DNA from: Aquitalea sp. LB_tupeE
GTDB lineage: Bacteria; Pseudomonadota; Gammaproteobacteria; Burkholderiales; Chromobacteriaceae
Direction: 5' to 3'
Assembly: GCF_013391415.1 (NCBI RefSeq)
Contig: NZ_JACAXB010000034.1
Location: 124,001-188,000 of the forward strand
DNA length: 64,000 bases
A program made the translations under genes and the position numbers. A model generated the notes under the pieces. That model worked only from the letters and a program-made list of their open reading frames with translations, was not told the DNA's origin and did no database searches. Positions 41,216 to 49,969 of this stretch are shown piece after piece (positions within the stretch are counted from its first letter, which is position 1; each line of letters opens with the position of its first letter).

Positions 41216-42934
41216 TCAGCAGCAAGGCGCGGTGGCTGCCGCCTGACGGGCCAGCAGTTCGGCGTCGCACTTGGGGCAGAATTCGTGATGTCCACTCAGA
41301 TAGCCGTGCTGCGGGCATACCGAGAAGGTGGGCGTCACCGTGATGTAAGGCAGGCGGAAGCGTTGCAGCGAACGCTGCACCAGTTGCTTGCAGGCCGTGG
41401 CCGAGCTGATGGCCTCAGTCATATACAGATGCAGCACGGTGCCGCCGGTATAGCGCGCCTGGAGTGGCTCCTGATGTTGCAGGGCAACAAAGGGGTCGTC
41501 GGTATGCCCCACCGGCAGTTGGCTGGAGTTGGTGTAATACGGCTTGTCTGCCGGGCCAGCTTGCAGGATGTCCGGGTAGCGTTTGCGGTCTTCGCGGGCA
41601 AAGCGGTAGGTGGTGCCTTCCGCCGGGGTGGCTTCCAGGTTGTACAAATGGCCGGTGTCTTCCTGCATTTGCACCATGCGGGCGCGGATATGGTCCAGCA
41701 GTTGCAGCGCCAGTTGCTGGCCGCGGGCGGTGGTGATGTCGTCGGCATCGTTGCTGTAATTGCGGATCAGCTCGTTGATGCCATTCACCCCCACAGTGGA
41801 GAAGTGATTGCGCAATGTGCCCAGATAGCGCTTGGTATAAGGATACAAGCCGTCGTCCATCCAGCCTTGTACCCGCGCGCGCTTGATTTCCAGGCTGGTG
41901 CAGGCCAGCGCCAGCAGGCGGTCGGTTTCGGCCAGCAGGCCGTCCCAGTCACCACGGAAGCGATAGCCCAGCCGTGCGCAGTTGAGCGTGACCACGCCCA
42001 GCGAGCCGGTTTGCTCGGCACTGCCAAACAGGCCGTTGCCGCGCTTGAGCAGCTCGCGCAGGTCCAGTTGCAGGCGGCAGCACATTGAGCGCACCATTTG
42101 CGGTTCCAGGTCGGAGTTAAGAAAGTTCTGGAAATACGGCAGGCCGTAGCGCGCGGTCAGGTCGAACAGCAAGTCGGCGTTGGCGCTGTCCCAGTCGAAA
42201 TCCGGCGTGATGTTGTAGGTGGGAATGGGAAAGGTGAAGGCCCGGCCATGAGCGTCGCCCGCCCCCATCACCCGCAGGAAGGCACGGTTGATACGTTCCA
42301 TCTCCGGCTGACAGTCGCCGTAGCAAAACGGCATTTCCTCACCGGCGATCAGCGGAATCTGGCCCGCCAGGTCGGCCGGGCAGGTCCAGTCGAAGGTCAG
42401 GTTGGTGAATGGGGTTTGCGTGCCCCAGCGCGAAGGCACATTCAGGTTGTAAACAAATTCCTGCATGGCTTGTTCCAGCGCGGCATCGTCCAGCCCGTCG
42501 CGCTTGAGGAAGGGTGCCAGATAGGTATCCACACTGGAAAAAGCCTGCGCGCCAGCCCATTCGTTTTGCAGGGTGCCCAGAAAATTCACCATTTGCCCCA
42601 GCGCGGCGCTGAGGTGACGCGGCGGTGCCGACTCCACCCGGCCCGGCACACCATTGAAGCCTTCGTGCAGCAGCTGGCGCAGCGACCAACCGGCGCAGTA
42701 ACCTGCCAGCACGTCCAGATCATGCAGGTGGAAGTCCGCCTCGCGGTGGGCCTGTGCCACTTCCGACGGATAGATGCCATCCAGCCAGTAATTGGCAGTG
42801 AGCTTGCCGGCGGCATTCAGAATCATTCCGCCCAGGCTGTAGCCCTGGTTGGCATTGGCAGAAACGCGCCAGTCGGCGCGGCTGAGGTATTCATTCAGCG
42901 TGGCAAGCGGGTCTAGCAGCACGGTATTTTTCAT
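41216..42934 (-). CDS. nrdD: Class III ribonucleotide reductase large subunit lacking the glycyl-radical tail
   Basis: The 572-residue protein reduces ribonucleotides under anoxia. It has the NrdD ten-strand barrel sequence, with NLNVPSRWGTQTPFTNLTFD, FPIPTYNITPDFDW and TGGTVLHLYM. A zinc-finger-like end follows: C540-PQ-H543 and C553-PK-C556. It stops there without the VxGY glycyl-radical segment, which is encoded by the next gene. The N-terminal ATP-cone seen in E. coli NrdD (712 residues) is also absent. There is no strong ribosome-binding site. A perfect FNR box lies upstream. Confidence 0.9.
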   Translation of the reverse strand: MKNTVLLDPLATLNEYLSRADWRVSANANQGYSLGGMILNAAGKLTANYWLDGIYPSEVAQAHREADFHLHDLDVLAGYCAGWSLRQLLHEGFNGVPGRVESAPPRHLSAALGQMVNFLGTLQNEWAGAQAFSSVDTYLAPFLKRDGLDDAALEQAMQEFVYNLNVPSRWGTQTPFTNLTFDWTCPADLAGQIPLIAGEEMPFCYGDCQPEMERINRAFLRVMGAGDAHGRAFTFPIPTYNITPDFDWDSANADLLFDLTARYGLPYFQNFLNSDLEPQMVRSMCCRLQLDLRELLKRGNGLFGSAEQTGSLGVVTLNCARLGYRFRGDWDGLLAETDRLLALACTSLEIKRARVQGWMDDGLYPYTKRYLGTLRNHFSTVGVNGINELIRNYSNDADDITTARGQQLALQLLDHIRARMVQMQEDTGHLYNLEATPAEGTTYRFAREDRKRYPDILQAGPADKPYYTNSSQLPVGHTDDPFVALQHQEPLQARYTGGTVLHLYMTEAISSATACKQLVQRSLQRFRLPYITVTPTFSVCPQHGYLSGHHEFCPKCDAELLARQAAATAPCC

Positions 42935-43011
42935 AACAATATGTAGTGATTAAAATTTTCAAAACACTATATATAGATTTTTATGGCCATGCCTGACACA
43001 AGACAAAACAC

Positions 43012-43025
43012 TTGATCCGCATCAA
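43012..43025. promoter_or_regulatory. FNR/ANR-type anaerobic regulator site
   Basis: TTGATCCGCATCAA is an exact match to TTGAT-N4-ATCAA. It is centred about 84 bases upstream of the nrdD start and about 168 upstream of the divergent kinase gene. Anaerobic control of nrdD by FNR is expected biologically. Confidence 0.85.
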
Positions 43026-43186
43026 GCGTGGTGCTCACCCTGCCGCTGTGCCTGCCGTACTTACATCATTGTCATCAGTAAACTGGCAGTCCTGACGGGG
43101 CTGGGCCCTATAATGGCCTGCAAGCACAGCCGGGCAGCACCCTGCGTGCTTGCTCCCGGAAACCAACAGTTTGCCCTCTTCCGCAC

Positions 43187-44980
43187 ATGATCAACACAGA
43201 ACAACAAGACCGGCAGGACAAGGTCCGCATCGAGCAAATCCGCCTGCTGCTCAATAATCTGGGCAGTTCGGTGCTGCCCGGTATTCTGGTGGTGTTGCTG
43301 GTGGCCTATGCCTTGCAACACCAGGCCGACCCGCTGCGGCTGAGCGGGTGGTGCGTGGTGGTCATCGTCTCCAAACTGGTGGATTTCCTGGACGCTCGCC
43401 GTCTGCTGGCCCGTGCCATCCTGCCAGCCGAATTGCCGCAGCTGCGGCGGCGGCTGGTGCTGCTGCACGCCATCGACGGTGCAGCCTGGGGCAGCCTGAT
43501 GTGGGTGGGGCTGAACCCGGCCTCCCCCCCCAGCTGGATTCTGGCCATTGCCGTGCTGTCCGGCGTGGCGGGTAATTCCATGTCCATCCTGTCGCCAGTG
43601 CTGCCGGTTTTCATCGGTTTCATCACATTGGAACTGGGCATGATTGCGCTTAAATCCTTGCAGTCAGATGCGCTGGCACTGAACGCGCTGGGCCTGGCCG
43701 CCATCATGTATCTGGCCACCTTGCTGATGCAGGCACGCAATAGCGCACAGGCCGCCAAAGGCTCTATCGAGCTGCGCTTTGAAAACCTGGAACTGGTAGA
43801 CCGGCTGCGCCTGGCCTCTGCCGAGGCGCTGCGCGCCCAGCAAGAGGCCGAGCAGGCCAATATCGCCAAATCGAAATTTCTGGCCGCCGCCAGCCATGAC
43901 CTGCGTCAGCCCATCCACGCGCAGGGACTGTTTCTGGAAGTGCTGGGCAAAACGGCGCTGGATGCCAAGCAGCAAAGCCTGCTGGCCAATATCCAGAGCG
44001 CCACCAATGCCTCGGCAGAAATGCTGCACAGCCTGCTGGATTACTCACGGGTGGACGCCGGGGTCATCACTCCGCAGCTGCAAGCCTTTGCCCTGCAGCC
44101 GCTGCTTAACAAGATGGAAAGGGAGCTGGCGCCACTGGCCAATACCAAGGGGCTGTTCTATCGCAGCCGTGACAGTGCCGAGCTGGTGCTGTCCGACCCG
44201 TCGCTGATCGAGCTGATCCTGCGCAACCTCATCAGCAATGCCATCCGCTACACCCAGCGGGGCGGCATTCTGGTGGGCTGCCGCCGCCGTGGCGATGCGC
44301 TGCTGCTGGAGATATGGGACAGCGGTATCGGCATAGCCCTACAGCAACAGCAGGAAATTTTTGACGAGTTCCACCAACTGGGCAATCCGGAACGTGATCG
44401 CAAAAAAGGCCTGGGCCTTGGGCTGGCCATCGTGCGCGGGCTCACCCAGCTGCTGCAACACCCCTTGCATTTGCAGTCGCGCCCGGGCCGGGGCAGCGTG
44501 TTCCGCCTGGTCCTGCCCCGCGTGGCAGCATCCAGCCCGCAGCCCGAACACGCCCCACCGGCGGCCAGTGTCAGCCAGCGCCTGCCCAAGGCCACGGTGT
44601 TGCTGATCGAGGATGACGATATCGTACGCAGCAGCATGGTGCTGCTGTTGCAAAGCTGGGGTTGCCAGTGCATGGAGGCAGAGTCACTGGAAACCGCCTT
44701 GCCGCTGCTAGCTCAGCAGCAACCGGACTTGCTGATCAGCGACTACCGGCTGCGCGAACAGAAAAGCGGCACCGATGCCATCCGTGCCATTCGCCAGGCG
44801 CTGGGTTGCGATCTTCCGGCCCTGCTGCTCACCGGCGACACGGCTCCGGCCCGGCTGCGCGAAGCCAGCGACAGCGGACTGCCTTTGTTGCACAAGCCGG
44901 TTGCACCCGCACTGCTGTACGACAGTCTCAACCAGCTGCTCAGCCATCCGGCGTGCACGACGCCAGGCGGAATCCAGTAG
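43187..44980 (+). CDS. Hybrid histidine kinase (copy 1)
   Basis: The 597-residue inner-membrane protein has an N-terminal multi-pass membrane region (about 25-180), a coiled coil, HisKA with SHDLRQPIHAQGLF (H237), HATPase (NLISNAIRYT, DSGIGIA, GLGLGLAIV) and a C-terminal receiver domain (LLIEDDDIVRSSM; D519 in LISDYRL). It is strongly similar to the kinase at 45741. The first follows nrdD divergently, and the NarL-type regulator follows 155 bases later. The signal is unknown; a membrane sensor of the 7TM type is suggested by layout. Confidence 0.9.
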   Translation: MINTEQQDRQDKVRIEQIRLLLNNLGSSVLPGILVVLLVAYALQHQADPLRLSGWCVVVIVSKLVDFLDARRLLARAILPAELPQLRRRLVLLHAIDGAAWGSLMWVGLNPASPPSWILAIAVLSGVAGNSMSILSPVLPVFIGFITLELGMIALKSLQSDALALNALGLAAIMYLATLLMQARNSAQAAKGSIELRFENLELVDRLRLASAEALRAQQEAEQANIAKSKFLAAASHDLRQPIHAQGLFLEVLGKTALDAKQQSLLANIQSATNASAEMLHSLLDYSRVDAGVITPQLQAFALQPLLNKMERELAPLANTKGLFYRSRDSAELVLSDPSLIELILRNLISNAIRYTQRGGILVGCRRRGDALLLEIWDSGIGIALQQQQEIFDEFHQLGNPERDRKKGLGLGLAIVRGLTQLLQHPLHLQSRPGRGSVFRLVLPRVAASSPQPEHAPPAASVSQRLPKATVLLIEDDDIVRSSMVLLLQSWGCQCMEAESLETALPLLAQQQPDLLISDYRLREQKSGTDAIRAIRQALGCDLPALLLTGDTAPARLREASDSGLPLLHKPVAPALLYDSLNQLLSHPACTTPGGIQ

Positions 44981-45135
44981 AAAGGCTTTGCTTTTTTCTG
45001 AAAAAAGCACATATTTGCCACTCCGGTAAATTTCATTCGATTGACATGACACACCCGGATCAGCACATGCAAGCTTGTTCATCCCACTCAGCCTGCATGG
45101 CCAGTGCCTACCCCTTACCAGACGACACATGAACC

Positions 45136-45741
45136 ATGCTTAGCGCCAGACTGCTTCTCATCGACGACCACGCCTTGTTCCGTACCGGCTTACGACTGGT
45201 ACTGGAAAACAACGACAAGGTGGCCGACATTCTCGAGGCCGGCACCGTAATGGACGCCATTCACCAGTTTGGCAGCACGCCGGTGGACATCATCCTGCTG
45301 GACATCCAGTTGCCGGGCCTAAACGGGCTGGACGGCATTGCCGTGCTGCGGCGGCATTTTCAGTCATCCCGCATCATCATTTTGTCGGCCAGCCCGGAAC
45401 TGGCCAGCACCACGCCGGACATTGCCGGCGTACTGACCAAATCCGCCAGTGTCGAGCAAATCGACCATGCGCTGGAACGCTGCCTGCGCGGTGAGGTACT
45501 GGCTGAAACCGCCCCGGTCAAGCCTGCCGGCCGTGGCTCGCAACTGACCCCGCGCCAGCTGGAGGTACTCAGCGAGCTGTGCCTGGGGCGATCGAACAAG
45601 GCCATTGCCAATAGCCTGGGCCTGTCGGAAAACACCGTGCGCGTGCATGTGGCCGCCATCCTGGAACAATTCGGCGTCTACAGCCGCACCGAGGCCGTGC
45701 TGGAAGCCCAGCGCCGTGGCCTGGTACAGGTGATGCGCTGA
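45136..45741 (+). CDS. NarL-family response regulator
   Basis: The 201-residue protein has a receiver domain (D56 in IILLDIQLPG, Asp pair in LLIDDHALF) and a LuxR-type HTH (LTPRQLEVLSELCLGRSNKA, then LGLSENTVRVHVAAIL). It lies between two paralogous hybrid kinases; its stop TGA overlaps the ATG of the second. The position indicates it is the output regulator for both. No clear Shine-Dalgarno is visible before ATG 45136. Target genes are unknown. Confidence 0.9.
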   Translation: MLSARLLLIDDHALFRTGLRLVLENNDKVADILEAGTVMDAIHQFGSTPVDIILLDIQLPGLNGLDGIAVLRRHFQSSRIIILSASPELASTTPDIAGVLTKSASVEQIDHALERCLRGEVLAETAPVKPAGRGSQLTPRQLEVLSELCLGRSNKAIANSLGLSENTVRVHVAAILEQFGVYSRTEAVLEAQRRGLVQVMR

Positions 45742-47498
45742 TGCGCTGGCTGCCACACTTCGACCCGCCGCGCCTGCTGGCGGCGCAGATGGAGCTGATC
45801 GACCACAGTTTCGGCATTGCCATGCTGGGCTGTTTCCTGGCGTCCTTGCTGATGGCGCTGGGGGTGCTCATCAGCACCGGCAATCCGGGCATCCTGGCCT
45901 GGTCGGCCCTGATGGGTGCCGGCTGTGCCATTGGTCATTTTGGCCGCTTTTACCTGCCGGACCGCCTGTCCGAAGCCAATGCACCGCGCTATGCCCGCGC
46001 CATGACGGTGCTGCTGGTGCTGCTGGGCAGCCTGTGGGGGATCGCTGGTGGCCTGTACATGGACCTCAATTTCCCGCCCACCGCCATCAGCCTGCTGTCG
46101 ATGATTGCCGGCATGAGTGCGGCGGCGCTGGCCATTTTTTCGCCCTGCCTGCCCGTAGCGGTCAGTTTTTTCATCCCCAGCATCCTGCCGGTGTGGGGGG
46201 TATTTCTGGCCACGGGCAACCTGGCCTACCTGCCCATGTTTCTGGGCGTGCCCTTGTTTCTGGTGGTGTTGCTGGTGTTTGCGCTGAACTACGCCCGCGT
46301 GGCACGCCGCTCCATCGAGCTGCGCTTTGAAAACCGCGAGCTGGTGGACCAGTTGCGCGAGCAAACCGGCCGCGCCGCACAGGCTTTGCACGAGGCAGAA
46401 GAAGCCAATCGCGCCAAGCTGGTATTCCTGGCCTCGGCCAGTCACGACTTGCGTCAGCCCATGCATGCGCTGGGCCTGTTTCTGGCCACGCTGAAAACCA
46501 CCGCGCTGGACCTGCGCCAGCAAGAGCTGCTGGAACATATAGAGGCATCGGCATCGGCCGCCTGCGAAATGCTGGACACCCTGCTGGACTTCTCCAAACT
46601 GGAAGCCGGTGTGATTGAGGCGCGGCCACGCCAGGTACCCTTGCAAAGCATGTTGTACAAGCTGGAATGCGAATTCGCCCCGCTGGCCAATGGCAAAAAC
46701 CTGGTGTTCCGGGTAAGGGAAAGCACGGTACAGGTGTATACCGACCCCAGCCTGCTGGAGCTGATTCTGCGTAATCTGATCAGCAATGCCATCAACTACA
46801 CCCATCAGGGCGGCATCCTGGTGGCTTGTCGTCAGCGTCGCGAGCATGTGCTGATCGAAGTATGGGATACCGGCATCGGCATTCCGGCAGCCCAGCAACA
46901 AGAGGTGTTCCGCGAATTTCACCAGTTGGGCAACCCGGAGCGCGACCGTCGCAAGGGATTAGGCCTGGGCCTGGCCATCGTGCGTGGCCTGGCCAACACC
47001 ATGGGGCTGACGGTCGGGCTGCAATCCCGCCCTGGGCGCGGTTCGGTGTTCCGCCTGACCATGCCGCGGCTTGCCGGCCCGGTCACCCAGGAAGAAACCA
47101 TAGGCACCCCGGCAAGCCAACACCCCTTGCACGCTGTGCCGGTGCTGGTGATTGATGACGATTACGCAGTGCGCTCGGCCATGGAAGCGCTGCTGGAATG
47201 TTGGGGCTGTCGCACGCTGACGGTAGAAGGCGGCAGCGAAGCACTGGCTTGCCTGGACAGCTTCCAGCCGCAGGTGGTGATTGCCGATTACCGGCTGCGT
47301 GGCAACCAGACTGGCCAGCAAGTGCTCAAGCAAATCTACCAGCAGCTGGGTCGCCCCCTGCCCTCCATCATTATGACCGGCGACACCGCGCCCAACCGCC
47401 TGCGCGAGGCACAATCCAGCGGCGCGGTACTGCTGCACAAACCGGTGGATGCCACTGCCTTGTATGGCAGCCTGCAACAGTTGCTGAGTGCCGTCTGA
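45741..47498 (+). CDS. Hybrid histidine kinase (copy 2)
   Basis: The 585-residue protein has the same order as the copy at 43187: multi-pass membrane N-terminus, coiled coil, HisKA (SHDLRQPMHALGLF, H235), HATPase (NLISNAINYT, DTGIGIP, GLGLGLAIV) and receiver (VIDDDYAVRSAM; D516 in VIADYRL). The C-terminal receiver of both copies ends in similar LLHKPV. The ATG overlaps the regulator stop, so translation is coupled. The membrane parts differ between copies, suggesting different signals feeding one regulator. Confidence 0.9.
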   Translation: MRWLPHFDPPRLLAAQMELIDHSFGIAMLGCFLASLLMALGVLISTGNPGILAWSALMGAGCAIGHFGRFYLPDRLSEANAPRYARAMTVLLVLLGSLWGIAGGLYMDLNFPPTAISLLSMIAGMSAAALAIFSPCLPVAVSFFIPSILPVWGVFLATGNLAYLPMFLGVPLFLVVLLVFALNYARVARRSIELRFENRELVDQLREQTGRAAQALHEAEEANRAKLVFLASASHDLRQPMHALGLFLATLKTTALDLRQQELLEHIEASASAACEMLDTLLDFSKLEAGVIEARPRQVPLQSMLYKLECEFAPLANGKNLVFRVRESTVQVYTDPSLLELILRNLISNAINYTHQGGILVACRQRREHVLIEVWDTGIGIPAAQQQEVFREFHQLGNPERDRRKGLGLGLAIVRGLANTMGLTVGLQSRPGRGSVFRLTMPRLAGPVTQEETIGTPASQHPLHAVPVLVIDDDYAVRSAMEALLECWGCRTLTVEGGSEALACLDSFQPQVVIADYRLRGNQTGQQVLKQIYQQLGRPLPSIIMTGDTAPNRLREAQSSGAVLLHKPVDATALYGSLQQLLSAV

Positions 47499-47655
47499 TG
47501 CCGCAATGCAGCAGAGTCAATGCTGACGTCTTGTAGGAATCGCCCTACACGCCGTCAGCAAATATCCTGACAGCAAAATCCGCCGCTGGCCGATATTCCT
47601 GCTGTCATCCGGTTTTTACAATTCAGTCATCACCATTTAAACAACAGGAGTGGTC

Positions 47656-48762
47656 ATGGCTGAAACGAGTGCAAGCGACATCCTGGTCCGCTTCAAGAAC
47701 GTACAAAAGAGCTACGACGGCGAGACCCTGATCGTCAAGGATCTGAACCTGGACATTCGCAAAGGCGAATTCCTTACCCTGTTGGGACCTTCCGGCTCCG
47801 GCAAGACCACCAGCCTGATGATGCTGGCCGGTTTCGAGACCCCGACTGCCGGTGAAATCATGCTGGGTGATCGCTCGCTCAACCGCGTACCGCCGCACAA
47901 GCGCGACATCGGCATGGTGTTCCAGAACTACGCACTGTTCCCGCACATGACCGTGGCCGAAAACCTGGCCTTCCCGCTCAAGGTTCGCGGCATGGACAAG
48001 ACCGACGTCACCGAGCGCGTGAAGCGCGCGCTGTCCATGGTGCAGCTGGACAAGTTTGCCAACCGCTATCCAGGCCAGATGTCCGGCGGCCAGCAACAGC
48101 GTGTGGCCCTGGCCCGCGCCCTGGTATTCGAACCGCAACTGGTGCTGATGGACGAACCTCTGGGTGCCCTGGACAAGCAGCTGCGCGAACACATGCAGAT
48201 GGAAATCAAGCATCTGCACGAACGTCTGGGTGTGACCGTGGTGTACGTGACCCACGACCAGAGCGAAGCGCTGACCATGTCCGACCGCGTGGCCGTGTTC
48301 CATCAGGGTGAAATCCAGCAGATCGACAGCCCGCAAAACCTGTACGAACACCCGCGCAACACCTTTGTGGCCAACTTCATCGGCGAAAACAACCGCCTGC
48401 ACGGCAAGCTGCTCAGCCGCGAAGGCGAGCGCTGTACCGTGGGCCTGGAAAACGGCGAGCGGGTGGAAGCCATGGCCATTCACGATGCCGCGCCCGGCGC
48501 GCCTGTTTCGCTGTCCATCCGTCCGGAACGCATCAATCTGAACGTGCAGCAGGAGCAAAACCGCTTCTCCGGCCGTATCCGCGAATTCATTTACCTGGGT
48601 GACCATGTGCGTATCCGCCTGGAAGCCTGCGGCAATTCCAGTTTCATCGTCAAACAGCCCATCGCCACCCTGGACCCGAAACTGTCCGTGGGCGACGTGA
48701 TTTCGCTGGGCTGGAATGTAGAACACGTAAGAGCGCTCGATCCTGTCGAACTGGCTGAATGA
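47656..48762 (+). CDS. potA: Polyamine-type ABC transporter ATPase
   Basis: The 368-residue ATPase has Walker A (GPSGSGKTTS), Q-loop, signature (MSGGQQQRVALARAL), Walker B (LVLMDEPLGALD) and H-loop (VTHDQSEALTM), then a TOBE domain at the C-terminus. It belongs to the PotA/PotG branch that imports spermidine or putrescine. ACAGGAG precedes ATG 47656; a GTG at 47650 is an alternative. It is the first gene of an importer operon with binding protein and two permeases (47656-52083). Confidence 0.9.
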   Translation: MAETSASDILVRFKNVQKSYDGETLIVKDLNLDIRKGEFLTLLGPSGSGKTTSLMMLAGFETPTAGEIMLGDRSLNRVPPHKRDIGMVFQNYALFPHMTVAENLAFPLKVRGMDKTDVTERVKRALSMVQLDKFANRYPGQMSGGQQQRVALARALVFEPQLVLMDEPLGALDKQLREHMQMEIKHLHERLGVTVVYVTHDQSEALTMSDRVAVFHQGEIQQIDSPQNLYEHPRNTFVANFIGENNRLHGKLLSREGERCTVGLENGERVEAMAIHDAAPGAPVSLSIRPERINLNVQQEQNRFSGRIREFIYLGDHVRIRLEACGNSSFIVKQPIATLDPKLSVGDVISLGWNVEHVRALDPVELAE

Positions 48763-48819
48763 GTGCGTGCGAGTGAGTGCGTGTAGTTGTAGTCCCAAAA
48801 CAATATGGAGAACTATCAA

Positions 48820-49857
48820 ATGAAGAAATGCATGAAAGCTCTTTCGCTGGCGGTTGTGGCCGCTTGTTGCGCTCAGGCTGCCCAAGCCGCTGACCTGACC
48901 GTGATTTCCTTTGGCGGTGCCAACAAGGCAGCCCAGGAAAAGGCCTACTACGCTCCGTTCACCAAGGCCACCGGCATCAAGGTGGTTGGCGGCGAATACA
49001 ACGGCGAAATGGCCAAGGTCAAAGCCATGGTCGACACCAAGAGCGTGTCCTGGGACGTACTGGAAGTAGAGTCCCCGGAACTGGCTCGCGGCTGTGACGA
49101 AGGCATGTTCGAAAAGCTGGACTACAGCAAGATCGGCAACAAGGCTGATTTCGTACAGGGCGCCGCCCAGTCCTGCGGCGTGGGCATCTTCGTATGGTCC
49201 ACCGTACTGGCCTACAACGCCGACAAGCTGAAGGTTGGCCCGACCAGCTGGAAAGATTTCTGGGACGTGAAGAAATTCCCGGGCAAGCGCGGCATGCGCA
49301 AGGGTGCCAAGTACACCCTGGAAGTGGCCCTGATGGCTGACGGCGTGGCACCGAAAGACGTGTACAAGGTTCTGGCCACCCCGGCTGGTGTTGATCGCGC
49401 CTTCAAGAAGCTGGACCAGCTGAAGCCGAACATCCAGTGGTGGGAAGCCGGCGCACAACCGCCGCAGTACCTGGTATCCGGCGACGTGGTGATGAGCTCG
49501 GCCTACAACGGCCGTATCGCCAACACCCAGAAGGAAGGCAAGAACCTGAAGATCGTCTGGAACGGCGGCATGTATGACTTCGACTCTTGGGCCATTCCGA
49601 AGGGTTCCCCGAACAAGGACGCTGCGTTGAAGTTCATCGCTTTCGCCAGCAAGCCGGAAAACCAGAAGGTGTACTCGCAGAACATCGCTTACGGCCCGAC
49701 CAACAAGAAAGCCGTACCGCTCTTGGACAAGCAGCTGGTTGCCGACCTGCCGACCGCCCCGCAGAACATCAAGAGCGGCGTAGCCGTGGATGTGGCTTTC
49801 TGGGCTGACTACGGCGAATCGCTGGAACAACGCTTCAACGCCTGGGCTGCCAAATAA
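48820..49857 (+). CDS. Polyamine-type ABC transporter binding protein
   Basis: The 345-residue periplasmic protein has a signal peptide (cleavage after AQA) and mature start ADLTVISFGGANKAAQEKAY. It is closely similar to the orphan at 12544 throughout. Codon use is strongly biased to CTG, AAG and GGC, indicating high expression. GGAGAAC precedes ATG 48820. It lies between the ATPase and the permeases, and a hairpin follows its stop. Ligand is predicted to be a polyamine; exact specificity is not known. Confidence 0.9.
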   Translation: MKKCMKALSLAVVAACCAQAAQAADLTVISFGGANKAAQEKAYYAPFTKATGIKVVGGEYNGEMAKVKAMVDTKSVSWDVLEVESPELARGCDEGMFEKLDYSKIGNKADFVQGAAQSCGVGIFVWSTVLAYNADKLKVGPTSWKDFWDVKKFPGKRGMRKGAKYTLEVALMADGVAPKDVYKVLATPAGVDRAFKKLDQLKPNIQWWEAGAQPPQYLVSGDVVMSSAYNGRIANTQKEGKNLKIVWNGGMYDFDSWAIPKGSPNKDAALKFIAFASKPENQKVYSQNIAYGPTNKKAVPLLDKQLVADLPTAPQNIKSGVAVDVAFWADYGESLEQRFNAWAAK

Positions 49858-49876
49858 GCAGCTGCAACACGCATGA

Positions 49877-49922
49877 CTGCTGCCGGTGATGTCTGCCGGT
49901 AGCAGGTCCGCCCCCTCGGGGG
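49877..49922 (+). promoter_or_regulatory. Intercistronic hairpins after the binding-protein gene
   Basis: CTGCTGCCGG (49877-49886) pairs with CCGGTAGCAG (49896-49905) with one G-U, and CCCCC/GGGGG (49911-49922) adds a second stem. Such hairpins after highly expressed binding-protein genes commonly stabilise the upstream transcript and reduce permease expression. Confidence 0.5.
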
Positions 49923-49969
49923 TTCATCCCCAGGGGGTTTCACCCCTTACCTGATCCGGAGCCGGAAGA

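Noticed and set aside
48761-48783. Short direct repeat GAGTGCGTG before the binding-protein gene
   Set aside because: Two copies of a 9-mer in an intercistronic gap without symmetry or partner site are likely chance or slippage.
47623-49830. A 735-codon minus-strand open frame opposite the importer ATPase and binding protein
   Set aside because: It covers two convincing genes on the other strand and shows only shadow composition.
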